DNA of 64,000 nt. Source: Liriodendron chinense. Taxonomy: Eukaryota; Streptophyta; Magnoliopsida; Magnoliales; Magnoliaceae. A program made the translations under genes and the position numbers. The stretch lies in contig ML058477.1 in NCBI GenBank assembly GCA_003013855.2, positions 3,596,001 to 3,660,000 on the forward strand, given 5' to 3'. How positions within the stretch are numbered: position 1 is the first letter of the stretch; each line of letters opens with the position of its first letter. The notes beneath the pieces were generated by a model that had not been told where the DNA came from, did not search any database, and saw only the letters and a program-made list of their open reading frames with translations. This document shows positions 54,302 through 64,000 of this stretch, piece by piece.

Positions 54302-57132
54302 TGTAACGCCCTAGATTTTCGAGATTTATTTGAAACTTTTTGAAAATTCATTTTTTAATGTATTTTTTTATTAATTATCGTGCATTTACCGTTGATTTGC
54401 GAATAGCGGGACATCCGTAGGAGATCCGATAGGGTACCCTTTACAAAAGTTGCTTAGAATGATCCCATAAACATCGTAGAAAGATCAGATTTCAAAAATT
54501 ACGCACTTTTTAGATAATTACGAAAATGCCATTAGTTAAACTTAAGTTAAGATGCCATTTTTAAGTATTATAGTTTCTGACGATCACTTTCACGCAAAAC
54601 CCTGGATTTAAGCTTTTGGGCACATATTAACCATACACATCAAATTTCAGCCCTTAAATCATAGTAGAAGTGGTCCGATTGTCAAATCAGCCCCTTAACC
54701 CTTGATTTTCATCTCCATCGAGTGAGGAAAGTAGATGGTTAGTCGTAGTCGAATATTTCTCTTCATAGGAGTGAATTGGATTGTCTTTATCATGGACCAA
54801 TAGTGTGATTTGAGTGCCCCACCTTGATAAGCATCTTTCTTATGCGCGAAGTTATCCCGTTTTAGAAATTAATGAGTTACCAACTCTTTTTAAATCTGAA
54901 CCTTTTAATTTACCCACTTTTCACCATCAATCGCTTCTCAAATTTGGACCACTTATTATACTCATATGACTACGAGTTTACACAAAGTTTGAACCCCGAT
55001 CTATAATCCTACACCGTTGAACCACAAAACCAACACCTTCCTTTTCCGCCAAAAATTAAAATTTCAGATCTAGGTATTTCTCACCATCAATCAACTACTA
55101 AATTTTGTACAATTAGTTTGCCTATCATGACTACATATTCTTCCAAAATTTGGGCCCTGATCATCAAGCGTAGACCGTTAATTGAGATCTAGCCCATTTT
55201 AGTACCCGTTAGGCCATTTTCAAGGATCGGCCAATCTAGAATGTGGATCATCAAGAAATTTACGTATTTTGACTCTACTCTTCGAGCTTAATAAGATGAA
55301 TGGATTAGAATTGATCATAGATCATCCGAATATTAAGATTTGAGAAACCTACCTCGAGAGGTTGTTACACAAGACCCCGCATGCACATCCCTCTCCATAT
55401 TTCTACTACGCACCTCAAAATCCTAATTCCAACCCTACCTCTATATATAGGGCCCCTCTTAGCCAAAGGTGACCCCCACCCACGAATTTGAGAGAAAGAA
55501 AGAGAAAGAGAGAGAAGAGAAGAGAGTTCTTTCTCATATTTTTCCAGCGGCTAGGATCTTCTACAGCCCTCTTCTTCTAAGTCCATCCTAAGGTGAGGAT
55601 TTTCCTTCAAGCATTTCATTAATAATATCAAAATTATCATAAGTTCTTTTGTGGCATATGAAATTATTTTATTTTGAGTTATTGATCCATGTACCATGAT
55701 GTTTAATGTAGAATTTGTAATGAATATCATTGTATGGTGATGTGATTTCTTGTTTAGATTTTTTACTAAGAAGCATGTGTATTTATATTACTTTTGTGAA
55801 ATCTATGCCCTTATTTTCTTAGTCCATGTATTACAAGTAAGATTGATTTTCATATTGTGATATGAAATATGTGTATAAGATTATCATATAGACATCCCCA
55901 TTATTGTATACTCTTTGTCCCTAAGTTGGTAAAATTATTCGATGTAGAGAGATGGAACCCGTGAGAGGTGTCCATGATGGAAGAATATATCTTGACTTAA
56001 CTGAGAAAATGAAGTGATTGCTTGTTAATGGATCCTTACATGTACATGATGCTTGATTTGATCCATTTACATTACATGGGTATTTTAATGAATTTGATCA
56101 TGATGTACAACATTGGCTTTTTGGGACATGATGAAATCATAAAACGGGACAATGAGTGGACACTAATGGTATACAAATTCTCACGAGCCGGGGTTGGTGC
56201 TATGGACACTAATCTCGTGCTGCCGGCCTATGCTGGGTTGCTTGCGACTCCCCATAGTGACCATTGAGTTTTATTTAAATCGGTTGTATGCGAAAACACT
56301 TAAATAAAGGTGAAACTAAAGTCATGCATTCACTTGGCTCCATGTGGGTGTACGGAATTGAGAATAGGCTAGAGCGTCCTACTTCTCCCGTACACTGTCA
56401 CGTGTAGATTTGGGCTATGAGCGTCCCGTTTCTCACGTGGTCGGGCAAAACTATGGGCTTGTGCGTCCCAGGAACCTCTGGTGACTAGTGGCTAGCATGA
56501 AGTCGTAACAGGGAGTCTCCCACTTCATGTATTGTGATTCTAGCCAGGGTGCCTTAGCCAGAGCATGCATTCCATGCATCGCATTAACAAAGATTTTTAG
56601 TTGGTTGTTTTGATTTGATTAAATAATAATATCCTGCTTGCGTTTACTCTGTATCGTTATTATTATTCTTGATTGTCTTGGAGGAAATATTCCCCACTAT
56701 GATAGCGTTTAACGCTATCCCAAACACAATTTAGATGATGCAGGTGAAGATCCAGGTATTGAACCCGATTTTTAAGGAAAAGAGTTCGATGGTTCGTACG
56801 ATCACATGGCGGATGACGATGTTAGATAAACTTAATTGATGTTATCATTTATTAAATATTTCTTTTGAGTAGTTGATACATTTATGGAATTGTAATAAGT
56901 CTTCAAGAGAAGACATGATTTTGTATTTTAATTAATCAGTATGGATATTGGTTGGTTCCCTATTTAAACATTGATGATGACGTAGTAAGTTTGATAGAAT
57001 AAGATGATAATTGTTTCCGCCATTGTACTTGAATGCTATATTTTATTATTTGACAAATTAGTTATTCCATAAATTACTTGGGAATTCGACCGTCGTGTTA
57101 TACACGAGAGTCGAAAATCTCGGGTCGTTACA
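54302..57132 (+). repeat. 5' LTR of the Tekay-like non-coding element
   Basis: 2831 bp. The TATA box ctatatatag is at 55441-55450 and a GA-rich stretch follows at 55488-55525. Palindrome gatagcgtttaacgctatc at 56701-56719. The outer about 22 bp at each end are inverted repeats of each other (TGTAACG...AGATTTTCGA). An 81-aa frame at 56022 lies in the LTR and is not a gene. Confidence 0.95.
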
Positions 57133-57134
57133 GT

Positions 57135-57150
57135 TGGTATCAGAGCACAA
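57135..57150 (+). other. Primer-binding site (tRNA-iMet type)
   Basis: TGGTATCAGAGCACAA starts 2 bp after the LTR end, the usual initiator-Met tRNA complement of Tekay and other chromoviruses. Confidence 0.92.
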
Positions 57151-59071
57151 TCGGGACCTCTGGGTGAGAAGCCCAACCATTTTCATAATAAATATCCCTT
57201 AGGGCTTAGGTTCCCATGAAATAGAAACAAAAACACTTAGGTTCATCCCCCATTGGATGCATGGGATGTTATGAATCTAGAGACTCAAGCATAAGCCCCT
57301 TAAAATCATTAGGATAGCCGATGAACGTAAAAATATGAAATTTTAGGATTTTTAGGAAGTAGATTCTAACTTTTTCTAGAAGTTTTGGAGCTCTCATCAT
57401 TTTCTCATATTTAGATCAGCGTTACACTGAGTCATGGGATTTATCTTCCTCAAATTTTAAGGATAACTATTTTATTTTGAATTATTTTTGTTAGGACAAA
57501 TTTCCTGACCCTTAGGCAATGTTACCACTAAGAATTATATTTTCGGAATTAATAAATTTTTAAAAATTTTTATACATATTTCTAACTCATCACCCAACAC
57601 TCTCATAAAATTTCAGATCAATCCTACATCTATATAAATCGTGAAAATTCTGTTAGTAGAGAAAATCATGCACTGGAAACTGCTGGACTGTTACGTTTTT
57701 CAGACTTTTAGAGGTCAGAATCATATCTTACCATAGGAATTTCATTCTGAGAAAAATTAGGGTGATTTCTCACCTAACTTTTAGATTACCCTCCAAATTT
57801 TAGGCAAAAAGGACGTTCAGTTTGAGAGATAAAATTCTAAGAGCGCTTATAAGTCCTGTGTTCCAGATTCGACACTATCCTAGTTCCTTAGCTTTGAAAA
57901 CCTCTGAACCCCTTGTTTAGCCTTAGTTATCGTAAGATGGCACCCTTAGAAGTATTCCCTAGTGTATGCTCATACATCCTTATGAATTTTAGGCCCAACC
58001 CTCTTACTTAAAGTAGATTATCGTAACAATAAAATGTCATGTACCAATCCCTCACATAGATCTTCGACCATGTCTAACAATGAAAGTAAATAGGATCTCG
58101 TAAGGTTTTAATGTTTTATATTGTTGGATTTCAATTTAGTGATCTTTGTTGATGTTTTCTTTGTTGGAGAATACATGAAGGTCCTTACAATGTTAGACTA
58201 AATCGGCCGCACGGGAGGGCAAAACCATACCTAATATATTGTGTAAGTGATTGGATCTTCGTTCAAATCCCGAGAGTCGACACTCGGAATTTCGAATGGA
58301 TACTAATGAACTCAATGCTCAGATGCGAGTAGAAGATCTAAGTATCGGATCTGAATCTACTTGAACTGTTCACCCGTGATGTCGACACAATACAAATCAC
58401 ATCCTTGTTCTAACTGGACGACTTTTGTGCATTCTCTTGGAATGTGTGTGATTGTTTTCTTTGGATGACTAAAATAAGATAGATGTATAGACGACCCTAG
58501 GACGTAGAAGCTTAGCCACTTAGATCCTATAAAGAGTTAGAATACAGTATCCCTAACCTCATCTTTCCATCGCACCTTCAGCTATTAAAGAACTGTCGAT
58601 GATATCTCATTCACTTTGTTATCCGCTTGTTTATCCACTCATTCAAGTGACCACCCGATCATGCCAACCTAATCAAACTCAGATCTATCTTTTAAACTCT
58701 TAATCAGTCATTTCGTTAGCGATCAGACATCCTTGATAATTATCTAACCCTAATTATCTTAGATCCTTGACTATAAGAGCACCTACACAAACCTGAGAAA
58801 TATTAGGGCGTTAGATGATTGAATGATTTGAGAGACCAATCAATATATTTAGAACCATCTAGGAATCAGAGTGTGCAGTGGAAGCATGATAGGAAAGAAG
58901 TTTGGGGGAGCATGTAAAAATCGATGTCGAGTACGGATTTATTTTTAAGGGGGGTGGATTGTGATCGCGTCTGACCCGGAATAGTTCAGAAAGTTAGACA
59001 AGAAGTCATAAACTGAGATTGCCCTCAATCTTTTATCGACGATGCCTAGGAAACTTCGGAGACGAAGTTTG
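57151..59071 (+). other. Non-coding internal region of the Tekay-like element
   Basis: No open frame of useful length and no gag or pol motif on either strand. The last 150 bp resemble the 3' end of chromovirus internal regions ('aaacttcggagacgaagttt'). A first purine tract, tttttaaggggggtgg, at 58942-58957 repeats the genuine one about 130 bp later. Confidence 0.85.
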
Positions 59072-59087
59072 TTTTTAAGGGGGGTGG
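59072..59087 (+). other. Polypurine tract of the Tekay-like element
   Basis: tttttaaggggggtgg directly before the 3' LTR (59090). Confidence 0.9.
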
Positions 59088-59089
59088 TT

Positions 59090-61917
59090 TGTAACGCCCT
59101 AGATTTTCGAGATTTATTTGAAACTTTTTGAAAATTCATTTTTTAATGTATTTTTTTATTAATTATCGTGCATTTACCGTTGATTTGCGAATAGCGGGAC
59201 ATCCGTAGGAGATCCGATAGGGTACCCTTTACAAAAGTTGCTTAGAATGATCCCATAAACATCGTAGAAAGATCAGATTTCAAAAATTACACACTTTTTA
59301 GATAATTACGAAAATGCCATTAGTTAAACTTAAGTTAAGATGCCATTTTTAAGTAGTATAGTTTCTGACGATCACTTTCACGCAAAACCCTGGATTTAAG
59401 CTTTTGGGCACATATTAACCATACACATCAAATTTCAGCCCTTAAATCATAGTAGAAGTGGTCCGATTGTCAAATCAGCCCCTTAACCCTTGATTTTCAT
59501 CTCCATCGAGTGAGGAAAGTAGATGGTTAGTCGTAGTCGAATATTTCTCTTCATAGGAGTGAATTGGATTGTCTTTATCATGGACCAATAGTGTGATTTG
59601 AGTGCCCCACCTTGATAAGCATCTTTCTTATGCGCGAAGTTATCCCGTTTTAGAAATTAATGAGTTACCAACTCTTTTTAAATCTGAACCTTTTAATTTA
59701 CCCACTTTTCACCATCAATCGCTTCTCAAATTTGGACCACTTATTATACTCATATGACTACGAGTTTACACAAAGTTTGAACCCCGATCTATAATCCTAC
59801 ACCGTTGAACCACAAAGCCAGCACCTTCCTTTTCCGCCAAAAATTAAAATTTCAGATCTAGGCATTTCTCACCATCAATCAACTACTAAATTTTGTACAA
59901 TTGTTTGCCATCATGACTACATATTCTTCCAAAATTTGGGCCCTGATCATCAAGCGTAGACCGTTAATTGAGATCTAGCCCATTTTAGCACCCGTTAGGC
60001 CATTTTCAAGGATCGGCCAATCTAGAATGTGGATCATCAAGAAATTTACGTATTCTGACTCTACTCTTCGAGCTTAATAAGATGAACGGATTAGAATTGA
60101 TCATAGATCATCCGATAATTGGGATTTGAGAAACCTACCTCGAGAGGTTGTTACACAAGACCCCGCGTGCACATCCCTCTCCATATTTCTACTACGCACC
60201 TCCAAACCCTAATTCCAACCCTACCTCTATATATAGGGCCCCTCTTAGCCAAAGGTGACCCCCACCCACGAATTTGAGAGAGAGAAAGAGAAAGAGAGAG
60301 AAGAGAAGAGAGTTCTTTCTCATATTTTTCCAGCGGCTAGGATCTTCTACAGCCCTCTTCTTCTAAGTCCATCCTAAGGCGAGGATTTTCCTTCAAGCCT
60401 TTCATTAATAATATCAAAATTATCATAAGTTCTTTTGTGGCATATGAAATTATTTTATTTTGAGTTATTGATCCATGTACCATGATGTTTAATGTACAAT
60501 TTGTAATGAATATCATTGTATGGTGATGTGATTTCTTGTTTAGATTTTTTAATAAGAAGCATGTGTATTTATATTATTTTTGTGAAATCTATGTCCTTAT
60601 TTTCTTAGTCCATGTATTACAAGTAAGATTGATTTTCATATTGTGATATGAAATATGTGTATAAGATTATCATATAGACATCCCATTATTGTATACTCTT
60701 TGTCCCTAAGTTGGTAAAATTATTCGATGTAGAGAGATGGAACCCGTGAGAGGTGTCCATGATGGAAGAATATATCTTGACTTAACTGAGAAAATGAAGT
60801 GATTGCTTGTTAATGGATCCTTACATGTACATGATTCTTGATTTGATCCATTTACATTACATGGGTATTTTAATGAATTTGATCATGATGTACAACATTG
60901 GCTTTTTGGGACATGATGAAATCTTAAAACGGGACAATGAGTGGACACTAATGGTATACAAATTCTCACGAGCCGGGGTTGGTGCTATGGACACTAATCT
61001 CGTGCTGTCGGCCTATGCTGGGTTGCTTGCGACTCCCCATAGTGACCATTGAGTTTTATTTAAATCGGTTGTATGCGAAAACACTTAAATAAAGGTGAAA
61101 CTAAAGTCATGCATTCACTTGGCTCCATGTGGGTGTACGGAATTGAGAATAGGCTAGAGCGTCCTACTTCTCCCGTACACTGTCACGTGTAGATTTGGGC
61201 TATGAGCGTCCCGTTTCTCACGTGGTCGGGCAAAACTATGGGCTTGTGCGTCCCAGGAACCTCTGGTGACTAGTGGCTAGCATGAAGTCGTAACAGGGAG
61301 TCTCCCACTTCATGTATTGTGATTCTAGCCAGGGTGCCTTAGCCAGAGCATGCATTCCATGCATCGCATTAACAAAGATTTTTAGTTGGTTGTTTTGATT
61401 TGATTAAATAATAATATCCTGCTTGCGTTTACTCTGTATCGTTATTATTATTCTTGATTGTCTTGGAGGAAATATTCCCCACTATGATAGCGTTTAACGC
61501 TATCCCAAACACAATTTAGATGATGCAGGTGAAGATCCAGGTATTGAACCCGATTTTTAAGGAAAAGAGTTCGATGGTTCGTACGATCACATGGCGGATG
61601 ACGATGTTAGATAAACTTAATTGATGTTATCATTTATTAAATATTTCTTTTGAGTAGTTGATACATTTATGGAATTGTAATAAGTCTTCAAGAGAAGACA
61701 TGATTTTGTATTTTAATTAATCAGTATGGATATTGGTTGGTTCCCTATTTAAACATTGATGATGACGTAGTAAGTTTGATAGAATAAGATGATAATTGTT
61801 TCCGCCATTGTACTTGAATGCTATATTTTATTATTTGACAAATTAGTTATTCCATAAATTACTTGGGAATTCGACCGTCGTGTTATACACGAGAGTCGAA
61901 AATCTCGGGTTGTTACA
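59090..61917 (+). repeat. 3' LTR of the Tekay-like non-coding element
   Basis: 2828 bp, nearly identical to the 5' LTR. It has the same TATA (about 60227-60236), palindrome (61486-61504) and termini (last bases GTTGTTACA against GTCGTTACA). Confidence 0.95.
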
Positions 61918-63326
61918 CATCAAGACTCGGTCTTCCTACGGGGTTTCATATTCTCCATAATCAATGCTTCAAAAAGAAAGGAAGGTTCTACGTCAGAAGC
62001 AAAGAAGCTAGGAGCATGTAAAACATGAAGTACAAAAGAAAGTATCGGAAGAAATATTACTTCATCGTCTGGCTGAAATAGATCAACTAGTCGTCGTAAT
62101 GAATCTTTGTAATATTGTCGAACTGCGACAACTCAGCAAACAGCTCAACAATCCTTCGAATGATAAGCATTTTAAGCCGAGACAAAGACAGCTCTTCATC
62201 AGTTGGGATATATTCTTGGTAGTATCCGCCTATTACGGATAAGCCAGCCATCATCCGAAGATCCCATAAAGTTATGCTCATCTCCCCATACAAAAAGTGG
62301 AATGAATTGGTAGCAGAAGATCAGTAATTCAAGAAGCTCCGAATGATTATTGGATCATGGAAGAAATACCCGAGGTTGCATCGATAGCCTGATGCAGGCC
62401 GACTTGCTTCAAAACCCTCTCGTGACAGACCAAAATCTCTTTTACCCACTGCTCATAACCAACTCGCTCATTCAGATGACCTCGCGTACGAAAACTTCTC
62501 GTCGCCCACATCATCGTCTTGTCCATATGCCGAAACCTTTGCTGAATTGTTTCGAAATAATGGACTAGATAAAGGGCGTGAGGATCACAAGATAGCGCAA
62601 GGAAAACCATTTCTCTTGGTAGACCTACTCGCTGCTCCCTCCCATCATCAACTAGTAAAGTAGTCAACAACTGCTCAGGAGCAGATGTCCACCTTTCAAC
62701 CCCGTAGAATTGAAAAGAGCCTTGAACGTTGGATGGCTCGATACTCGGGAGAGGCCTGTGCCTTATAAGAGATTTCTCATGTGTGATGACTCGGTCAGTA
62801 TAAGGGTTTACGATGGAGAAACCGCAAGTCGTAATGATCTTGTTTCCATCCCAGCCGATCTTCATCCGGTCATTATTCGGATTAACAAGCTGTGTCAATC
62901 GCTCCGCCTGGCCGACTTCCTCAGCCGGTTTCTTACCTCGATTTCGTCTCTTCTTCTTCTTTTGACCTTCTTGATTACCCTCGGGATGTTGGACAAGCAA
63001 GCTAGAAGGATCTGCCTCGACGACATTCAAAGCACCAGTAAGCTGACAAAACCAAGCGGACCATTCCTACTCAGTTCCTTGCGTCGGAGGCTCAAACGCG
63101 GTCTTATCCATGTAAATACGCAGTAATACTTCATGGGAAAGCTGCTTGATATGATCAGAAAATCCTTCACTTTAGACTCAATTGTCCCAAAGGAGTGCGA
63201 GTGACATTCTGCTGAAGATGGATCAGCAGTATCTTCAACCACCCTCTTCTTCCCGCGTTGTGCAGATGAAGGTCCAGAAACTTACTATCCAGAAGCTTCA
63301 CCAGAAGATTTTGCTACTGTCGCCAT

Positions 63327-63442
63327 GTTCACTGCATCACATAAACGAAAGAACAACAGACGGAAGCCTAGCGCATACAACAGGAAACACAATAAAGTAC
63401 GCATCACCAGAAACAAAATCACACTATCCAATCATGGACTGT
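63327..63442. other. Upstream flank of the PMD ORF
   Basis: A short stretch between the antisense ORF start and the family B LTR. I see no clear TATA box in the remaining 116 bp; if a promoter existed, it is cut off by the LTR. Confidence 0.4.
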
Positions 63443-64000
63443 TGTTCGCTTCCCCAAGTGTAGGGTTGCGATGTAGTAATAATCTCGGTAAGACCGAGGT
63501 CGATCCACAGGGAATTGTGTAGGGATTCACAAAACTATTCCAATGGTTTCTACTTAAGAACTAACTAAACATGATTTAGTAATTTGGTGAAGATTGCAAT
63601 TTTGAACTAAACTGAAGGTAATCAATTAATAAAAAGTAGTAGGGGTTCAAGGATCCACTTGTAGCAATCCTTAATGCTTAATTCGCTTTGGTTTCTCACT
63701 TTCTCAACTAGAATTGAAATTAAGTTCTATCTAGCCGGATGATAGAGCAATTAAAACAAACAATCTGCCATATGTGTGATACATGATTCTCTCAATTTAA
63801 GTTAGGACTTGAGCACACTCAATTGCATAGATCAATCCTAGATCCAATATGTTGAGATCATAATCATAATCATCATTACATTCTATCACAAAGTATAACT
63901 AGATCATAATTTGAACTCAATTCAAATATAAAAACAACCACACATAGACAGAAATTCCAAAAAGAATAGAACTTTTGGTATGAAGTTCCCACATGAGGAT
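63443..64000 (-). mobile_element. Athila-type LTR (family B), partial, leaves the window
   Basis: Begins TGTTCGCTTCCCCAAG (the LTR 3' end on the minus strand) and follows LTR B5 for the remaining 558 bp. No primer-binding site lies on its left (flank actgt), so it is a 3' LTR or a solo LTR whose other end lies beyond 64000. Confidence 0.88.

Larger units (their letters stand above)
54302..61917 (+). mobile_element. Complete non-coding LTR retrotransposon (Tekay-like, LARD type)
   Basis: Two near-identical LTRs (54302-57132 and 59090-61917) flank a 1957-bp internal region with primer-binding site and polypurine tract but no ORF. A perfect target duplication catca lies at 54297-54301 and 61918-61922. 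The LTRs differ at roughly 1 percent of sites, so the insertion is recent relative to its surroundings. LTR ends TGTAACGCCC/GTTACA, the tRNA-iMet-type primer site and the 'aaggggggtgg' tract are typical of Tekay/Del chromoviruses. It must use another element's proteins to move. Confidence 0.95.
52075..63326 (-). pseudogene. Antisense plant-mobile-domain (PMD) ORF of element A2, split by an LTR element
   Basis: The start is ATGGCGACAG at 63326 (minus). After early stops at about 63287, an N-terminal frame holds a Lys/Arg-rich stretch ('KKKKRRNRGKK', 62347-63030). PMD homology (PF10536) follows: 'FLYGEMSITLWDLRMMAGL' (62240-62300) and, beyond the inserted element, 'CELASFLAYWLSTVVLPSS', 'FVVAGAFTNGHRYSLAPPVL' (54015-54302), 'LCLWLGIYFP'-like sequence near 53985 and 'YYPSRFARQFGYD' (53652-53855). 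Next come 'YGWLRWWVHQYALI' (53296-53586), an acidic Ser/Thr linker (52459-53079) with a candidate intron 52730-52839, and a C-terminal coiled coil (52075-52410). In-frame stops at 62321-62323, about 62084 and about 54015, and a frameshift near 62390, silence it. PMD proteins occur as host proteins and in transposons; here the context is a retrotransposon. Confidence 0.8.

Noticed and set aside
56022..56267. 81-aa frame present in both Tekay-like LTRs (also 60807-61052)
   Set aside because: Conservation is explained by LTR identity. The frame is Met/Tyr-rich, has no known motif and lies downstream of the LTR TATA box in non-coding DNA.
57135..57150. Part of a tRNA gene
   Set aside because: The tRNA-iMet complement is a primer-binding site next to an LTR end; there is no cloverleaf.

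Overview
This window looks like repeat-rich nuclear DNA of a flowering plant. I find no low-copy host gene, rRNA or tRNA gene. Nearly everything can be assigned to nested, mostly degraded Ty3/gypsy LTR retrotransposons of plant-specific lineages: Athila-type, Tat/Ogre-type (two RNase H domains, antisense extra ORFs) and Tekay/Del-like chromovirus derivatives. Two features weakly suggest a woody or early-diverging angiosperm, but I cannot place the species: the long AT-rich LTRs and the degenerate 'gggcccaccatgatg' repeats.

Layout. 1-6932: a very long LTR of family A (Tat/Ogre-like, minus strand) fused to a truncated second copy, full of minisatellites and GCGCATGTG motifs. 6933-8913: truncated LTR of family C (minus). 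8914-15447: a 5'-truncated Tat element D (minus). It has an LTR, a plus-strand antisense ORF of the PF04195 type with its own TATA/G-box region, and decayed integrase, RNase H and RT. 15449-30184: an Athila element B (minus) in the tandem form internal-LTR-internal-LTR, with an LTR-like block of about 3.7 kb (23404-27150) inside gag. 30185-36035: the remaining internal region and 5' LTR of element C, a gag-only non-autonomous element. 36036-42023: four plus-strand Athila LTRs (E1-E4) stacked end to end. 42024-63442: element A2 (plus), with a 4.2 kb LTR, a decayed gag with a repeated C-terminal module, no recognisable pol, and an antisense plant-mobile-domain (PMD) ORF on the minus strand. A2 is interrupted by a solo Athila LTR (49612-51153) and by a complete, young, non-coding Tekay-like element (54302-61917, perfect 5-bp target duplication). 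63443-64000: another family B LTR running out of the window.

How it fits together. B, C, D and the E series are cis relatives that have inserted into one another and then been trimmed by deletion and unequal recombination. Most coding regions carry nonsense or catalytic-residue changes; many fit G-to-A or C-to-T decay. B still has the longest open frames (RT-RNase H 342 aa, integrase 402 aa), but its first integrase Asp reads Asn. The least expected signals are non-coding. Several LTR families carry different (near-)palindromic repeat arrays upstream of their TATA box. A stem-loop shortly downstream of the TATA box keeps its pairing while its sequence changes between families. Two Tat-type elements also carry two different antisense ORFs.
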